This document shows positions 16,753 to 24,788 of a stretch of DNA of 50,478 bases, piece after piece. Below the pieces are notes generated by a model. That model saw only the letters and a program-made list of their open reading frames with translations. It was not told where the DNA came from and searched no databases. Position 1 is the first letter of the stretch; the number at the start of each line of letters is the position of its first letter. Origin of the DNA: CAYFRC01 sp050946115. Lineage in GTDB: Bacteria; Bacillota; Clostridia; Christensenellales; Aristaeellaceae. The DNA lies in assembly GCA_050946115.1 (NCBI GenBank), contig JBMNUF010000015.1, positions 1 through 50,478 on the forward strand, in the 5' to 3' direction. A program made the position numbers and the translations under genes.

Positions 16753-18704
16753 ATTTCGACGGCGCAGTGGCACTGCAGCGCGGGAATGACGAAGCGCACT
16801 CCATTATCCGATTGCGTAAAGGCGATCTCCTCCCCCGTCGGCACGAGTCGCACGGATTTGGCCTTCTCGTCCATCGCGATTGTTACCTCGATATCGTGCA
16901 GTTCGGGCATATCCTCGAGCACGCAGGTGTTGCCGCGCTGGATGGGGCTCGCATATGCCGCGTGGAAGACATAGCGCGATGCATCCTCCTGCTTGGTGAG
17001 CCGCGTCCGACCCTGCGAAGGCAGGTTCTTCACCGCATAGCGCGGCGAATAGATGCGGGACAGCGCCTTTAAGAGGACTTCGCGGAACAGCTGCGCGCCG
17101 TAATTCCTGTACAGCCTGCACAGGGGATGTGCAATGCGGATGACATTTCCCTTCTGCACCGCTGCGGGGTGCGCGGAAGGCTCCCTGACGTAGGGCGCGT
17201 TTCGGTGCGAACAGAAGGTCTGATACGTGCGGTCGAAATACGGCTCGTAAATCTGTGCCAGTACCTCGCCGTCCGTTACCGCAAAGGAAGCTGCGCTCTC
17301 ATAGCAGAAGAACGGCGCATTTCCGAACGGCAGGCGCAGTGCGTCCGAGGGCTTCAGGTAGTCCTGGCGGAACGCGCTCTTTCCGAGATACTTCGCGCCG
17401 CAGTCGATGCCGAGCGCGCTCTCATACGTCGAAAGGACGCTTCCGCCGCCCGCTACGAATGCCTGTATGCGCCGTGTCTCCGCATCCGAAAGCGAAACTG
17501 AATCGGGCAGGATCAGCGCCTTATACGGCGAAAGGTCGTCCCCCGGAAGGACGATTTCAAAATCGATATGCCCTTCCAGAAGCATTTTGTGCAGCCCCTC
17601 GTCCGACTTTCCGTCGCCCGAAAGGTATACGCCGAGCGTCGCGGTCGGCCGCGCAGGATAGCACCACGGCTCGATCTTCTCCAGCGCCCTGTATGCGTGC
17701 CCGATGATGCGATAGGTCTCCATGTCGGGCATGCCGTCCGGCGGGAGCTGGTCGCCGATGCTCACGCGCGCGCCGTACACCGCCATGAGCAGCGCCTCGT
17801 ACTTCAGCGCGTCGGGATTCTTGTAGCCGCCGAACTCGCCCCACTCCGTGTGGAACTTGCCCGTCATGCCCAAATAGTCCTTGCCGTAGCGGCTCATGAC
17901 GCTCGCGCGCGGCGGCATCTTGTCGTAGCCGCCCCACGCCGTGGGCAAATCTTCCATCTCGTAATGCGTCTGCCCCGCGTGGTACTGCGGCGCGTAGATC
18001 TCCGCGCCGCCGCTGTTGAAGAAGATCGTCGCCTCGCTGTGCTTTTCGCGCAAAATCTTCGTGCATTCGTCCATGAAGCGCAGGTGGGAAATGACGAAGT
18101 ATTTCTTCGCGTCCTCGTCGTTTTCGGGGTCGAGTCCAAGTTCTAGCATGCCCTTTTTGCAGTTGTCGCAGTAGCATGCGCCCTCGAGGTAGACGATGTC
18201 GTAAAACAGCCCATCCACCCTGTCGTACCTGTCGCAGATTTCCCGCGTCAGCGCATAGATATGCTCGGCGTATTCGCCGCTCATGCACAGGTTGTCCCAG
18301 CTGCAGCCTGGGCGCGGATCTGTCGGCTGCGCGTTCGGGTCGGTATTGCGGCGGATGATGTCGCCGTGTTTGTCGCGCATGCACCACTCGGGATGCTCCG
18401 AAGCGTCCAGCACGGACCAGCCCGCCGTGATGTATATCGGCGCGTCCACGCCGATCTCGTGCGCGGCATCTGCCATCGCGCCGGTGAGGTCGAAGCCCTC
18501 CTCCATCGTGGGGTGCACCGTTCCCACCTTCGTGGGATAGTAGCAGTTGCCGTGGTGCCCCTTGGCGAAGATCGTGATCGAATTGATGTTTCCCTCGCGA
18601 AGCGCTTTTTGGAATTCCGCCTTGCAAAAGCGCTTGCCCACATCCGGAATCAGGGAAGAAGTATGAAAATCGAGATGTACCTGCCTTGTCGGAAGTCTGC
18701 GCAC
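16743..18704 (-). CDS. GHL6-type glycoside hydrolase with beta-galactosidase trimerisation-like domain
   Basis: A 653-residue cytoplasmic enzyme. Residues 1-330 match the 'hypothetical glycosyl hydrolase 6' TIM barrel: RQVHLDFHTSSLIPDVG, FAKGHHGNCYYPTKVG, GLFYDIVYLEGACYCDNC and KFHTEWGEFGGYKNPDAL, with several Asp/Glu candidates for catalysis. A Rossmann-like domain akin to the beta-galactosidase trimerisation domain follows (about 360-560) and then a small beta domain. Some proteins with this layout have been described as alpha-L-fucosidases, and fucI lies 9 kb away, but the substrate is inference. The start is GTG with GGGGAGG before it. The stop TAG sits at the junction with the IS256 remnant; the C-terminal beta domain looks complete, so I believe the gene is intact. 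Confidence 0.8.
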   Translation of the reverse strand: MRRLPTRQVHLDFHTSSLIPDVGKRFCKAEFQKALREGNINSITIFAKGHHGNCYYPTKVGTVHPTMEEGFDLTGAMADAAHEIGVDAPIYITAGWSVLDASEHPEWCMRDKHGDIIRRNTDPNAQPTDPRPGCSWDNLCMSGEYAEHIYALTREICDRYDRVDGLFYDIVYLEGACYCDNCKKGMLELGLDPENDEDAKKYFVISHLRFMDECTKILREKHSEATIFFNSGGAEIYAPQYHAGQTHYEMEDLPTAWGGYDKMPPRASVMSRYGKDYLGMTGKFHTEWGEFGGYKNPDALKYEALLMAVYGARVSIGDQLPPDGMPDMETYRIIGHAYRALEKIEPWCYPARPTATLGVYLSGDGKSDEGLHKMLLEGHIDFEIVLPGDDLSPYKALILPDSVSLSDAETRRIQAFVAGGGSVLSTYESALGIDCGAKYLGKSAFRQDYLKPSDALRLPFGNAPFFCYESAASFAVTDGEVLAQIYEPYFDRTYQTFCSHRNAPYVREPSAHPAAVQKGNVIRIAHPLCRLYRNYGAQLFREVLLKALSRIYSPRYAVKNLPSQGRTRLTKQEDASRYVFHAAYASPIQRGNTCVLEDMPELHDIEVTIAMDEKAKSVRLVPTGEEIAFTQSDNGVRFVIPALQCHCAVEIAY

Positions 18705-18730
18705 GGATGATCCTCCCCTATCTGTTGTTT

Positions 18731-20083
18731 TTATTCGTTTCCGCTTCCCGCGACGGACATCTCCCCTGCGTAGAGGCTGGGAGACGACACGGAGTTCCTA
18801 TCAAACGCCAAATCGTTTCCGACGCGCGAAATCGACTTGAGCCATGTGAAAAAGTTGCCGGCGACGGTGATCTGGTTTACGGGGGACGCGATTTTTCCGT
18901 CCTCGATCTGAAACCCTTTCGCACCGAGCGAGAAATCGCCGGTGATGCCGTTCGCGCCGGAGTGCATGCCCATGAGCTCCGTGATCAGGATGCCGTCGTT
19001 CGCCTCCCGCAGAAGATCATCGAACGAAGCGTCCCCGTTTTCGATGAAGAAATTGGTGCAGGACACATTTACCTGCCCCGCATATCCGCTGCGCGAAGCG
19101 TTGCCCGTGGTTTTTACGCCCTGTTTGGCGGCGGTTTTGAGGTTGTGCAGGAGCGTCTTCAACACGCCGTTTTCAACGACCGCCTTGCGGAAGCACGCAA
19201 CGCCCTCCCCGTCGAACCGCGCAAACACGCGCCCTTCCTTAAGGAGCGGATCGTCCACGATGGTGACGACATCGGAGGCGATCTTTTCGCCCTCCCTGCC
19301 CTTTAAGAGAGACAGCCCCTTTTGCGCCGCGTCCGCCGAGAACACGTCGCTGAAGGTGCGCAGCAGCGCGCCCGCCGTATCGCGGTGGAACACGATTTTG
19401 TATTTGCCGCTCTGTACGCTCTTCGCGTCCAGCCCCGCAAGCGCCTCCTCGCAGGCCTTCTTCGCGATTTTTTCGATGTCGATAGCGGAAACGTCCCTCG
19501 AAACGGACGCCTCCGCGCCCGAGTTGACCTTTTCGCCGTCGCGCGCGACGGGCGCGGTGAACGCGCCGATGGCGTTGTCGCGCGAGGAGACGTCAAGCCC
19601 CATGGAATTGACGATGCGACGCGACCCCGCGGTGGAAAAGATGGAGCATTCCTGCGTAGACGAAATGCGGGGATCGACGGAAAGCGTCGCCTTTTCGAGA
19701 GCGCGCAGCATGTCGAGCTTTTCCGCCGCCGTCAGCGCGTCGAGCGCGGGGTTGTAGTACTCCGCATCCGGATACGACGCGCTTCCGGCGAAGATTTCCT
19801 GCTTGTCCTCGTCCTCGATCAAGAGCGCATTCGTCCGCGCGCCCTCGATCAAAAAGGAGATCGCGTCCTCATCGAACACCTGCGTCGAGGCATAGCCCAT
19901 TTTGCCGTTTATGAGCGCGCGAAAGCCCAGCCCGATGTCGGCGGAGGCGGACAGGTTGTTGACCTCGCCCTGAAAGATACTCGCCTCAAAGGATTCGCCG
20001 CCTGCGATATACGCTTCGCTTGCCTCAAATCCCGCTTCCGCGGCGCGGGCAAAGAGTTTTTGCAAAAACAGTTCCATATTCAT
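18731..20083 (-). CDS. pmbA: TldD/PmbA family metalloprotease subunit PmbA (TldE)
   Basis: The non-catalytic-motif partner of TldD. In E. coli the TldD/PmbA heterodimer degrades unfolded peptides and trims the leader of microcin B17. About 450 residues, family length. The N-terminal domain includes FEASIFQGEVNNLSAS and DIGLGFRALINGKMGYASTQ. The C-terminal barrel ends in GDFSLGAKGFQIEDGK and ITVAGNFFTWLKSISRVGND, both typical of PmbA. There is no HExxxH motif, as expected for this subunit. I chose the ATG at 20083, 4 bases after the tldD stop, with GGAGG 11 bases upstream; a TTG at 20101 is also in frame. The gene is coupled to tldD and followed after 26 bp by the GHL6 gene. Confidence 0.93.
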   Translation of the reverse strand: MNMELFLQKLFARAAEAGFEASEAYIAGGESFEASIFQGEVNNLSASADIGLGFRALINGKMGYASTQVFDEDAISFLIEGARTNALLIEDEDKQEIFAGSASYPDAEYYNPALDALTAAEKLDMLRALEKATLSVDPRISSTQECSIFSTAGSRRIVNSMGLDVSSRDNAIGAFTAPVARDGEKVNSGAEASVSRDVSAIDIEKIAKKACEEALAGLDAKSVQSGKYKIVFHRDTAGALLRTFSDVFSADAAQKGLSLLKGREGEKIASDVVTIVDDPLLKEGRVFARFDGEGVACFRKAVVENGVLKTLLHNLKTAAKQGVKTTGNASRSGYAGQVNVSCTNFFIENGDASFDDLLREANDGILITELMGMHSGANGITGDFSLGAKGFQIEDGKIASPVNQITVAGNFFTWLKSISRVGNDLAFDRNSVSSPSLYAGEMSVAGSGNE

Positions 20084-20087
20084 ATCG

Positions 20088-21473
20088 CTATCTGCCTCCA
20101 ACTGTCATGCCGGACACGCGGATGCGCGGCTGCCCGACGTTGGTCGGTATGGAGCCGGACGAGGAGCCGCACATCCCCTGCGCCATGGTCATGTTTTTTC
20201 CAACGCGGTCGATTTTCACGAGCACCTCGCCGCCATGGCCGATGAGCGTCGCGCCGCGCACGGGCTTTTCGATCTTTCCGTCCTTGACGAGGTAGCCCTC
20301 CGAAACGGCGAAGTTGAATTCGCCCGTCACGGGGTTCACGCTGCCGCCGCCCATGCTCGCCGCATACAGCCCGTTCCCCATCGTGCGGATCATTTCCTCA
20401 TCGTCGTCGTTTCCCGGCGCGATGTAGGTGTTCCGCATGCGCGAGGTCGGGGCAAAGATGTAGTCCTGCCTGCGCGCGCTGCCCGTCACGGGCATCTGCA
20501 TGCGCCTGCCGTTGAGCTTATCGATCATGTAGTTTTTGAGGATGCCGTTTTCGATCAGAACGAGCTTCGTCGCGGGCGTACCCTCGTCATCGATGTTGAT
20601 GGAACCCCATTCGTTGGGAAGGGTGCCGTCGTCCACCGCCGATACGATGGGGTTTGCGATCTGCTGCCCGAGTTTGTTGCAGAACTCGCTGTTGCCGAAG
20701 GCGACGCTCGTCGCCTCGAGCGAATGCCCGCACGCCTCGTGGAAAATCACGCCGCCAAAGCCGCCGTCGATCACCACGGGCATGAATCCCGCGGGGCAAA
20801 AATCCGCCCTGAGCATGGTCGCCGCCCTCGTCGCGGCATTTCGCGCAATTTGCTCGACGTCCACGCGCGTTTTGAACAGCTCGTATCCGCAAAGCGCGCC
20901 CGGCGCTTCGTAGCCCACCTGATTTTCCGCACCGCTTGCCGCGATGGCGCTGATGCCCATGCGCGTGTAGGTGCGGAAGTCCTCGGTCAGGAGCCCTTCG
21001 GTGTTCGCGATGCAGATTTCCTTGTCCGTATCCGATACGGACGCGCGCACCTGCGAAATGCAAGCGTCCGTGTCCTTGGCCGACTTATATGCCCTGTGTG
21101 CGAGTGCGGCTCTCTCCGCGCCCCCGATGCATGCGGGCAAAATCGAAACGGGGTGGATATTCGCCGCGCGCGAGGCGCAAAGGGTGACGGGGCTGTGCTT
21201 TTGCAGGCTGCCCGTCGCATCCGCCGCCTGCTCCGCCGCGCGCATGAGCCCCTGTTCCGAGGTGTCGTTCGTCGTGACGTAGACGCAGCCCGGCCCCTTA
21301 AACACGCGCACGCACGCGCCGTGCGTCCTGCGCGAGGTTGCGGTGTCGATTTTCCCGTCCAGGATGCCCACGGTGTTGCTCCGAACGTCTTCCAGATATA
21401 TTTCCGCGAAATCGCCGCCCGTCGATATTGCCTTGGCAAGCACGGATTCCGCGGTTCGCCTTTCGATCAGCAT
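20088..21473 (-). CDS. tldD: TldD metalloprotease subunit
   Basis: Zinc-protease subunit of the TldD/PmbA complex, about 461 residues. The active-site signature HEACGHSLEA (HExxxH) is in the middle of the protein and the further family motif GTPATKLVLIENGILKNYM follows. The C-terminal half ends in MAQGMCGSSSGSIPTNVGQP, as in other TldD proteins. I chose the ATG at 21473, preceded by GGAGGAAG; longer in-frame extensions lack family similarity. It follows the LytTR response regulator by 13 bp, so it may be co-transcribed with it. The natural peptide substrate is unknown. Confidence 0.95.
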   Translation of the reverse strand: MLIERRTAESVLAKAISTGGDFAEIYLEDVRSNTVGILDGKIDTATSRRTHGACVRVFKGPGCVYVTTNDTSEQGLMRAAEQAADATGSLQKHSPVTLCASRAANIHPVSILPACIGGAERAALAHRAYKSAKDTDACISQVRASVSDTDKEICIANTEGLLTEDFRTYTRMGISAIAASGAENQVGYEAPGALCGYELFKTRVDVEQIARNAATRAATMLRADFCPAGFMPVVIDGGFGGVIFHEACGHSLEATSVAFGNSEFCNKLGQQIANPIVSAVDDGTLPNEWGSINIDDEGTPATKLVLIENGILKNYMIDKLNGRRMQMPVTGSARRQDYIFAPTSRMRNTYIAPGNDDDEEMIRTMGNGLYAASMGGGSVNPVTGEFNFAVSEGYLVKDGKIEKPVRGATLIGHGGEVLVKIDRVGKNMTMAQGMCGSSSGSIPTNVGQPRIRVSGMTVGGR

Positions 21474-21486
21474 GGTTCTTCCTCCG

Positions 21487-22230
21487 CTATGCGAAGCGCT
21501 TTTGCAGCTCTTCAAATTTTTCATACGTGATGAGCGCGTCATGCTCCGTGCCGCGCAGCGTCACGATATAGGTCCACCTGCCGTAGGGGGAAATGGTGTC
21601 GATGTGGTTGATGTTGATGATATAGCTCTTGTGGCAGCGGAAAAAATCCGCCTTCGGGAGCCGCGCCTCGAGTTCCCCGAGCGCCTCCCCCGTCACAAAG
21701 CGCTGCCCGTCCATCGCGTACAGTACCGTCGAGCGGTCTTCCCGCTGGACGAGCAAAAGGCGCGACAGGTCGAGCAGGGAAACGCTGTCCTTTTGACGGA
21801 TCATGATGCGCTTCGCCTCGCCCCTCGTCGCGTCCGTGGGCTTGATGTCGTGTCCCGATTCCGAAATGCGCTGCCGCGCAAGGCGGAGCGTCTCCAATGC
21901 GCGCTCCACCTTGAACGGCTTCACCAGATAGTCGAAGGCGTATACGGAAAATGCGTCGCTCATATACTGTTCGTGCGCCGTGGCGAAAATCAGGATCGTG
22001 CGCGGGTTTCGATCCTGTATCGCCCGCGCACATTCCACGCCCGTCATAAAGGGCATTTCCACGTCCAGCACGACGACCTGCGGCTTCTTTTCGTCGTACA
22101 GCGCCATCAGTTCGTTTCCGTCCTTGGCTTCGCCGACGAGAACGTATCCTTCCGCCTTCGCGACAATCTTGCGCATGACGAGGCGCATGCCCTCGTCGTC
22201 GTCCGCAATGACGATCCTGACAGGCTCCAT
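21487..22230 (-). CDS. LytTR-family response regulator
   Basis: A 247-residue two-domain regulator. The receiver domain (1-125) has the acidic pocket IADDDEGM, phospho-acceptor D56 in VVVLDVEMP, the conserved Thr/Ser (ATAHEQY) and KPF. A C-terminal LytTR DNA-binding domain (about 145-247) has FFRCHKSYIININHI and the usual ending pattern. No sensor kinase gene lies within the window on this strand, so its partner is elsewhere. The ATG overlaps the TGA of the upstream repeat-protein gene (TGATG), so the two are translationally coupled. That pairing suggests a shared job with the membrane proteins upstream or the TldD/PmbA protease downstream. Confidence 0.92.
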   Translation of the reverse strand: MEPVRIVIADDDEGMRLVMRKIVAKAEGYVLVGEAKDGNELMALYDEKKPQVVVLDVEMPFMTGVECARAIQDRNPRTILIFATAHEQYMSDAFSVYAFDYLVKPFKVERALETLRLARQRISESGHDIKPTDATRGEAKRIMIRQKDSVSLLDLSRLLLVQREDRSTVLYAMDGQRFVTGEALGELEARLPKADFFRCHKSYIININHIDTISPYGRWTYIVTLRGTEHDALITYEKFEELQKRFA

Positions 22231-22781
22231 CAGATTCTCCTTCCGTGCGTCCTGCGCGATACGGGCTTTGCGAAGATCTCCGCGTAGACGAACGCCCGCT
22301 TCATGTCCGCCGCGGCAAACCCCGCGCGCGGATGCGTTGTACCGATACCTTCCTCAAGGGGAGTTGCTGCGCTTACAATGCGCGAAACGGATTTGCCCTC
22401 GCCTTCCCGCGTCGCCATCGGGAGCGAACCCCATGTATAGCTCTCGCCCCGCGCGCTCATCCCTTCGTGCGCCGTGTGCGGAAGCGATCCGCCGATGCAG
22501 ACTCCGTCCTCCGCGCTCGTCCCCTCATGTTCCGTATGCGGGATGGAGCCGCCGATGCAGGTCCCGTCCTCCGCGCTCGTTCCCTCCGCCCCTTCGACCT
22601 GAAAGATGCCCGCGTAGGGCGTGCCCTGCGGCATTGCGCCCGGATTTGCCGCGGGGCGCCCGGGAAACTGCAGCCTCTGCCTCGCAGCGGGCTTCTGCGG
22701 CTTTGCGGGAGGCTTTTGCGGCTTCTTGTTGGCCGAGGAGACGATGGCGATGATGATAAACAGAATAATCAGAAACGGCAT
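22230..22781 (-). CDS. membrane-anchored protein with Cys/His 20-residue repeats
   Basis: A 183-residue protein of a type seen next to floA in Clostridia; I know of no function. Residues 1-17 form a single N-terminal membrane anchor, followed by a basic Pro/Lys-rich linker. Then come three 20-residue repeats, two of them nearly identical, EGTSAEDGTCIGGSIPHTEH being the first. The third has lost the Cys and one His. The C-terminal segment MKRAFVYAEIFAKPVSRR looks like a conserved docking motif. The repeated Cys and His could bind a metal; this is inference. It is 15 bp downstream of floA and is coupled to the LytTR gene by a TGATG overlap. Confidence 0.75.
   Translation of the reverse strand: MPFLIILFIIIAIVSSANKKPQKPPAKPQKPAARQRLQFPGRPAANPGAMPQGTPYAGIFQVEGAEGTSAEDGTCIGGSIPHTEHEGTSAEDGVCIGGSLPHTAHEGMSARGESYTWGSLPMATREGEGKSVSRIVSAATPLEEGIGTTHPRAGFAAADMKRAFVYAEIFAKPVSRRTHGRRI
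22407..22586 (-). repeat. three tandem 60-bp in-frame repeats
   Basis: Units lie at 22586-22527, 22526-22467 and 22466-22407 (minus strand), each exactly 60 bp and encoding 20 residues. Units 1 and 2 differ mainly at third positions and at a few residues. Unit 3 is diverged but keeps the EG-x-S-A start and the G-S-L-P core. They code for the Cys/His repeats of the membrane-anchored protein. Confidence 0.9.
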
Positions 22782-22796
22782 ATGCTGCCCTCCCCG

Positions 22797-23789
22797 TTAT
22801 TTTCCGCCCTTGGGCGCGGATTCCGCAGCAGGCGCCCCCGCAATGGCTTCGCGCATTCTGGTATCGGAAATGACGTTTTGCATCTGGTAGTAGTCCATCA
22901 CGCCGAGCTTTCCCTCGCGCAGCGCCGCCGCCATGGCCCTGGGCACCTCCGCCTCCGCCTCGACGACCTTCGCGCGCATTTCCTGCACCGAAGCCTTCAT
23001 TTCCTGTTCGTGCGCGACCGCCATGGCGCGGCGCTCCTCCGCCTTTGCCTGCGCGATGCGGCGATCCGCTTCCGCCTGGTCCATCTGCAACTGCGCGTCG
23101 ACGTTCCTGCCGACGTCCACGTCCGCGATGTCGATGGAGAGAATCTCAAACGCCGTGCCGGCATCCAAGCCCTTGTCGAGCACGGTTCTGCTGATGAGAT
23201 CGGGGTTTTCAAGCACTTCCTTGTGCGTCTCGGAGGAGCCGACCGTCGTCACGATGCCCTCGCCGACGCGCGCGATGATGGTCTCCTCGCCTGCGCCGCC
23301 GACCAGCCGCGCGATGTTCGCGCGAACCGTCACGCGCGCCTTGGCGCGAAGCTCGATGCCGTCCTTCGCGATCGCGGCGACCACGGGCGTCTCGATTACC
23401 TTCGGGTTTACGGACATCTGCACCGCCTGCAAAACGTCTCTGCCCGCAAGGTCGATGGAGCACGCCGTATCAAAATCCAGCGGGATGAACGCGGACTGCG
23501 CCGCGATCAACGCGTTGACGACCCTGTCCAGGTTGCCGCCCGCCAGAAGGTGCGATTCCATGCGGTTCATGTTGAGGTCCAGCCCCGCCTTGGTCGCCTT
23601 GATGAGCGGCAGCACCACGCGGGAGGGGTTGATGCGGCGAAGCCGCATGCCGAACAGCGTCGGGATGCCGACGTGCGCACCGGACGCGAACGCCGAAATC
23701 CACAGTCCCAGCGGGAAGAAGTTGAAGAAGACGATCAGCACGATGACGATAAGCACGATAAACAAGACGGGCATAGCGATGTATTCCAT
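22797..23789 (-). CDS. floA: flotillin-like membrane-microdomain protein FloA
   Basis: SPFH-type scaffold protein that organises functional membrane microdomains in Firmicutes. 330 residues, family length. An N-terminal hydrophobic hairpin (about residues 5-28) inserts into the membrane. The SPFH domain follows with GIPTLFGMRLRRINP and RDVLQAVQMSVNPKVIETP. A long charged coiled coil follows (about 215-300, rich in EAxAE repeats). The C-terminal end is GVMDYYQMQNVISDTRMRE. AAGGAGG precedes the ATG. It is paired with an nfeD gene 12 bp upstream, the standard arrangement (yqeZ-yqfA in Bacillus). Confidence 0.96.
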   Translation of the reverse strand: MEYIAMPVLFIVLIVIVLIVFFNFFPLGLWISAFASGAHVGIPTLFGMRLRRINPSRVVLPLIKATKAGLDLNMNRMESHLLAGGNLDRVVNALIAAQSAFIPLDFDTACSIDLAGRDVLQAVQMSVNPKVIETPVVAAIAKDGIELRAKARVTVRANIARLVGGAGEETIIARVGEGIVTTVGSSETHKEVLENPDLISRTVLDKGLDAGTAFEILSIDIADVDVGRNVDAQLQMDQAEADRRIAQAKAEERRAMAVAHEQEMKASVQEMRAKVVEAEAEVPRAMAAALREGKLGVMDYYQMQNVISDTRMREAIAGAPAAESAPKGGK

Positions 23790-23801
23790 ATAAAAACCTC
23801 C

Positions 23802-24311
23802 TTATTGATTGTCCTCGGTTTTTTCCACGACGATTCGGTTCCCCTCCACGCGCGACACCACGATGGCATCGCCCGCGCGGATGAATTCGCCGTCCGTCAC
23901 GACGTCGAGCCGGACGCCGTCGAATTCTCCGATGCCCGCAGGGCGCAGCACGGTCTTTGCCACGCCGTTTTTGCCCACGAACGCCTGAATATCGCTCGAT
24001 TCCACGTGTTCGGGCGCTTCGCGCAGCACGAGCTGCGATTTCGCAAGCCGCCCCTTCGATGCGGAACGGATGGAAAACGACAGCACGACGCATAAAAGCA
24101 TGAGCACGATCGCCGTGATCACGACCGCCTCCATCCAGTTCGATGCCTTAAACGCGACGCCCAAAACCAGAAGAATGATACCCGATATGCCCGGAAGCCC
24201 GAACCCCGGGATATACATCTCGACCGTAACCAGCGCAAAGCCCGCTGCAAGGCAAATGTACCCTATGACGTTTAGCGCAGCGGCATCCGCCAAAACCTGC
24301 ATACTGTTCAC
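23802..24311 (-). CDS. NfeD family membrane protein
   Basis: A 169-residue short NfeD protein of the type that accompanies FloA. Hydrophobic segments cover about residues 13-33, 37-55 and 60-82. A C-terminal OB-fold domain (about 105-165) carries FVGKNGVAKTVLRPAG and EFIRAGDAIVVSRVEGNRIVV, the NfeD signature. There is no N-terminal ClpP-like protease domain. The start is a GTG at 24311 with GAGG 8 bases upstream; an ATG at 24302 is the alternative. It has its own promoter and begins the nfeD-floA-repeat protein-LytTR-tldD-pmbA run. Confidence 0.88.
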   Translation of the reverse strand: MNSMQVLADAAALNVIGYICLAAGFALVTVEMYIPGFGLPGISGIILLVLGVAFKASNWMEAVVITAIVLMLLCVVLSFSIRSASKGRLAKSQLVLREAPEHVESSDIQAFVGKNGVAKTVLRPAGIGEFDGVRLDVVTDGEFIRAGDAIVVSRVEGNRIVVEKTEDNQ

Positions 24312-24336
24312 CGTCCTTTCCTCTTGGTACGGTTTC

Positions 24337-24365
24337 AGTATACCCCATTTTGCGCCGTTTGAAAA
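24337..24365 (-). promoter_or_regulatory. promoter for the nfeD-floA run
   Basis: On the minus strand, TTTTCA (24365-24360) and TATACT (24342-24337) are 17 bp apart, 25 bp before the nfeD start. It would let the nfeD-floA-tldD genes be transcribed separately from the zinc genes upstream. Confidence 0.65.
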
Positions 24366-24380
24366 GGTATTTCCGCCAAA

Positions 24381-24788
24381 TCATACATTTTCGCGTTTCA
24401 ATTGTCGATTCAGAAAGTGCCGCTCGACAAATTCCCGATCGATCTTGCCAAAATCGTACTCCGAAAGGCGCGAAATCGGGGCGAATTCGATTTTGTTCGC
24501 GTCGATCGCGCGCGGCTCGCCTTCCAAACATATGCTCTCGTAATACAGCAGCAAAAGGTCCTTCCCTTCGACGCGCCCGCGTATCGCCATGAGGAGTTTG
24601 CCCGTGCGCGTAAGAATCCCCAGTTCTTCCCGCAGTTCCCGCTCGAGCGCTTCCTCCGGCGACTCAACCGATTCGATCTTGCCGCCCGGAAACTCCCATT
24701 TCAGCCCCTGGGACTGCTCTTTGCGCCGCTGCGAGATCAAGACGCAGCCGTCCCCGCGCATCAACACCCCCGCGACGACCGCCGTCAC
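24381..24788 (-). CDS. MutT-like Nudix hydrolase
   Basis: A 135-residue Nudix enzyme of the MutT type, which cleaves 8-oxo-dGTP or related oxidised nucleotides. The Nudix box is perfect: GGKIESVESPEE, then ALERELREELGI, giving all catalytic acids. KWEFPGGK upstream is the usual lead-in. The start is GTG, overlapping the stop of the fused zinc transporter by 4 bases, so it is translationally coupled to it. Unlike the Nudix protein at 3.4 kb, this one should be active. Its place in a zinc operon is unexplained. Confidence 0.9.
   Translation of the reverse strand: MTAVVAGVLMRGDGCVLISQRRKEQSQGLKWEFPGGKIESVESPEEALERELREELGILTRTGKLLMAIRGRVEGKDLLLLYYESICLEGEPRAIDANKIEFAPISRLSEYDFGKIDREFVERHFLNRQLKRENV

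Noticed and set aside
22407..22586. Possible CRISPR-like array because of regular 60-bp repeats
   Set aside because: The units are in-frame protein-coding repeats directly adjacent to one another, with no spacers and no cas genes.
22230..22781. Repeat protein as a RiPP precursor for TldD/PmbA
   Set aside because: It has a membrane anchor and a conserved-looking C-terminus after the repeats, and no modifying enzyme is present, so precursor status is not supported beyond gene proximity.
20235..24095. Long plus-strand open frames opposite tldD, the LytTR gene, floA and nfeD
   Set aside because: The minus-strand genes have strong motifs and ribosome binding sites; the plus-strand frames are codon shadows.
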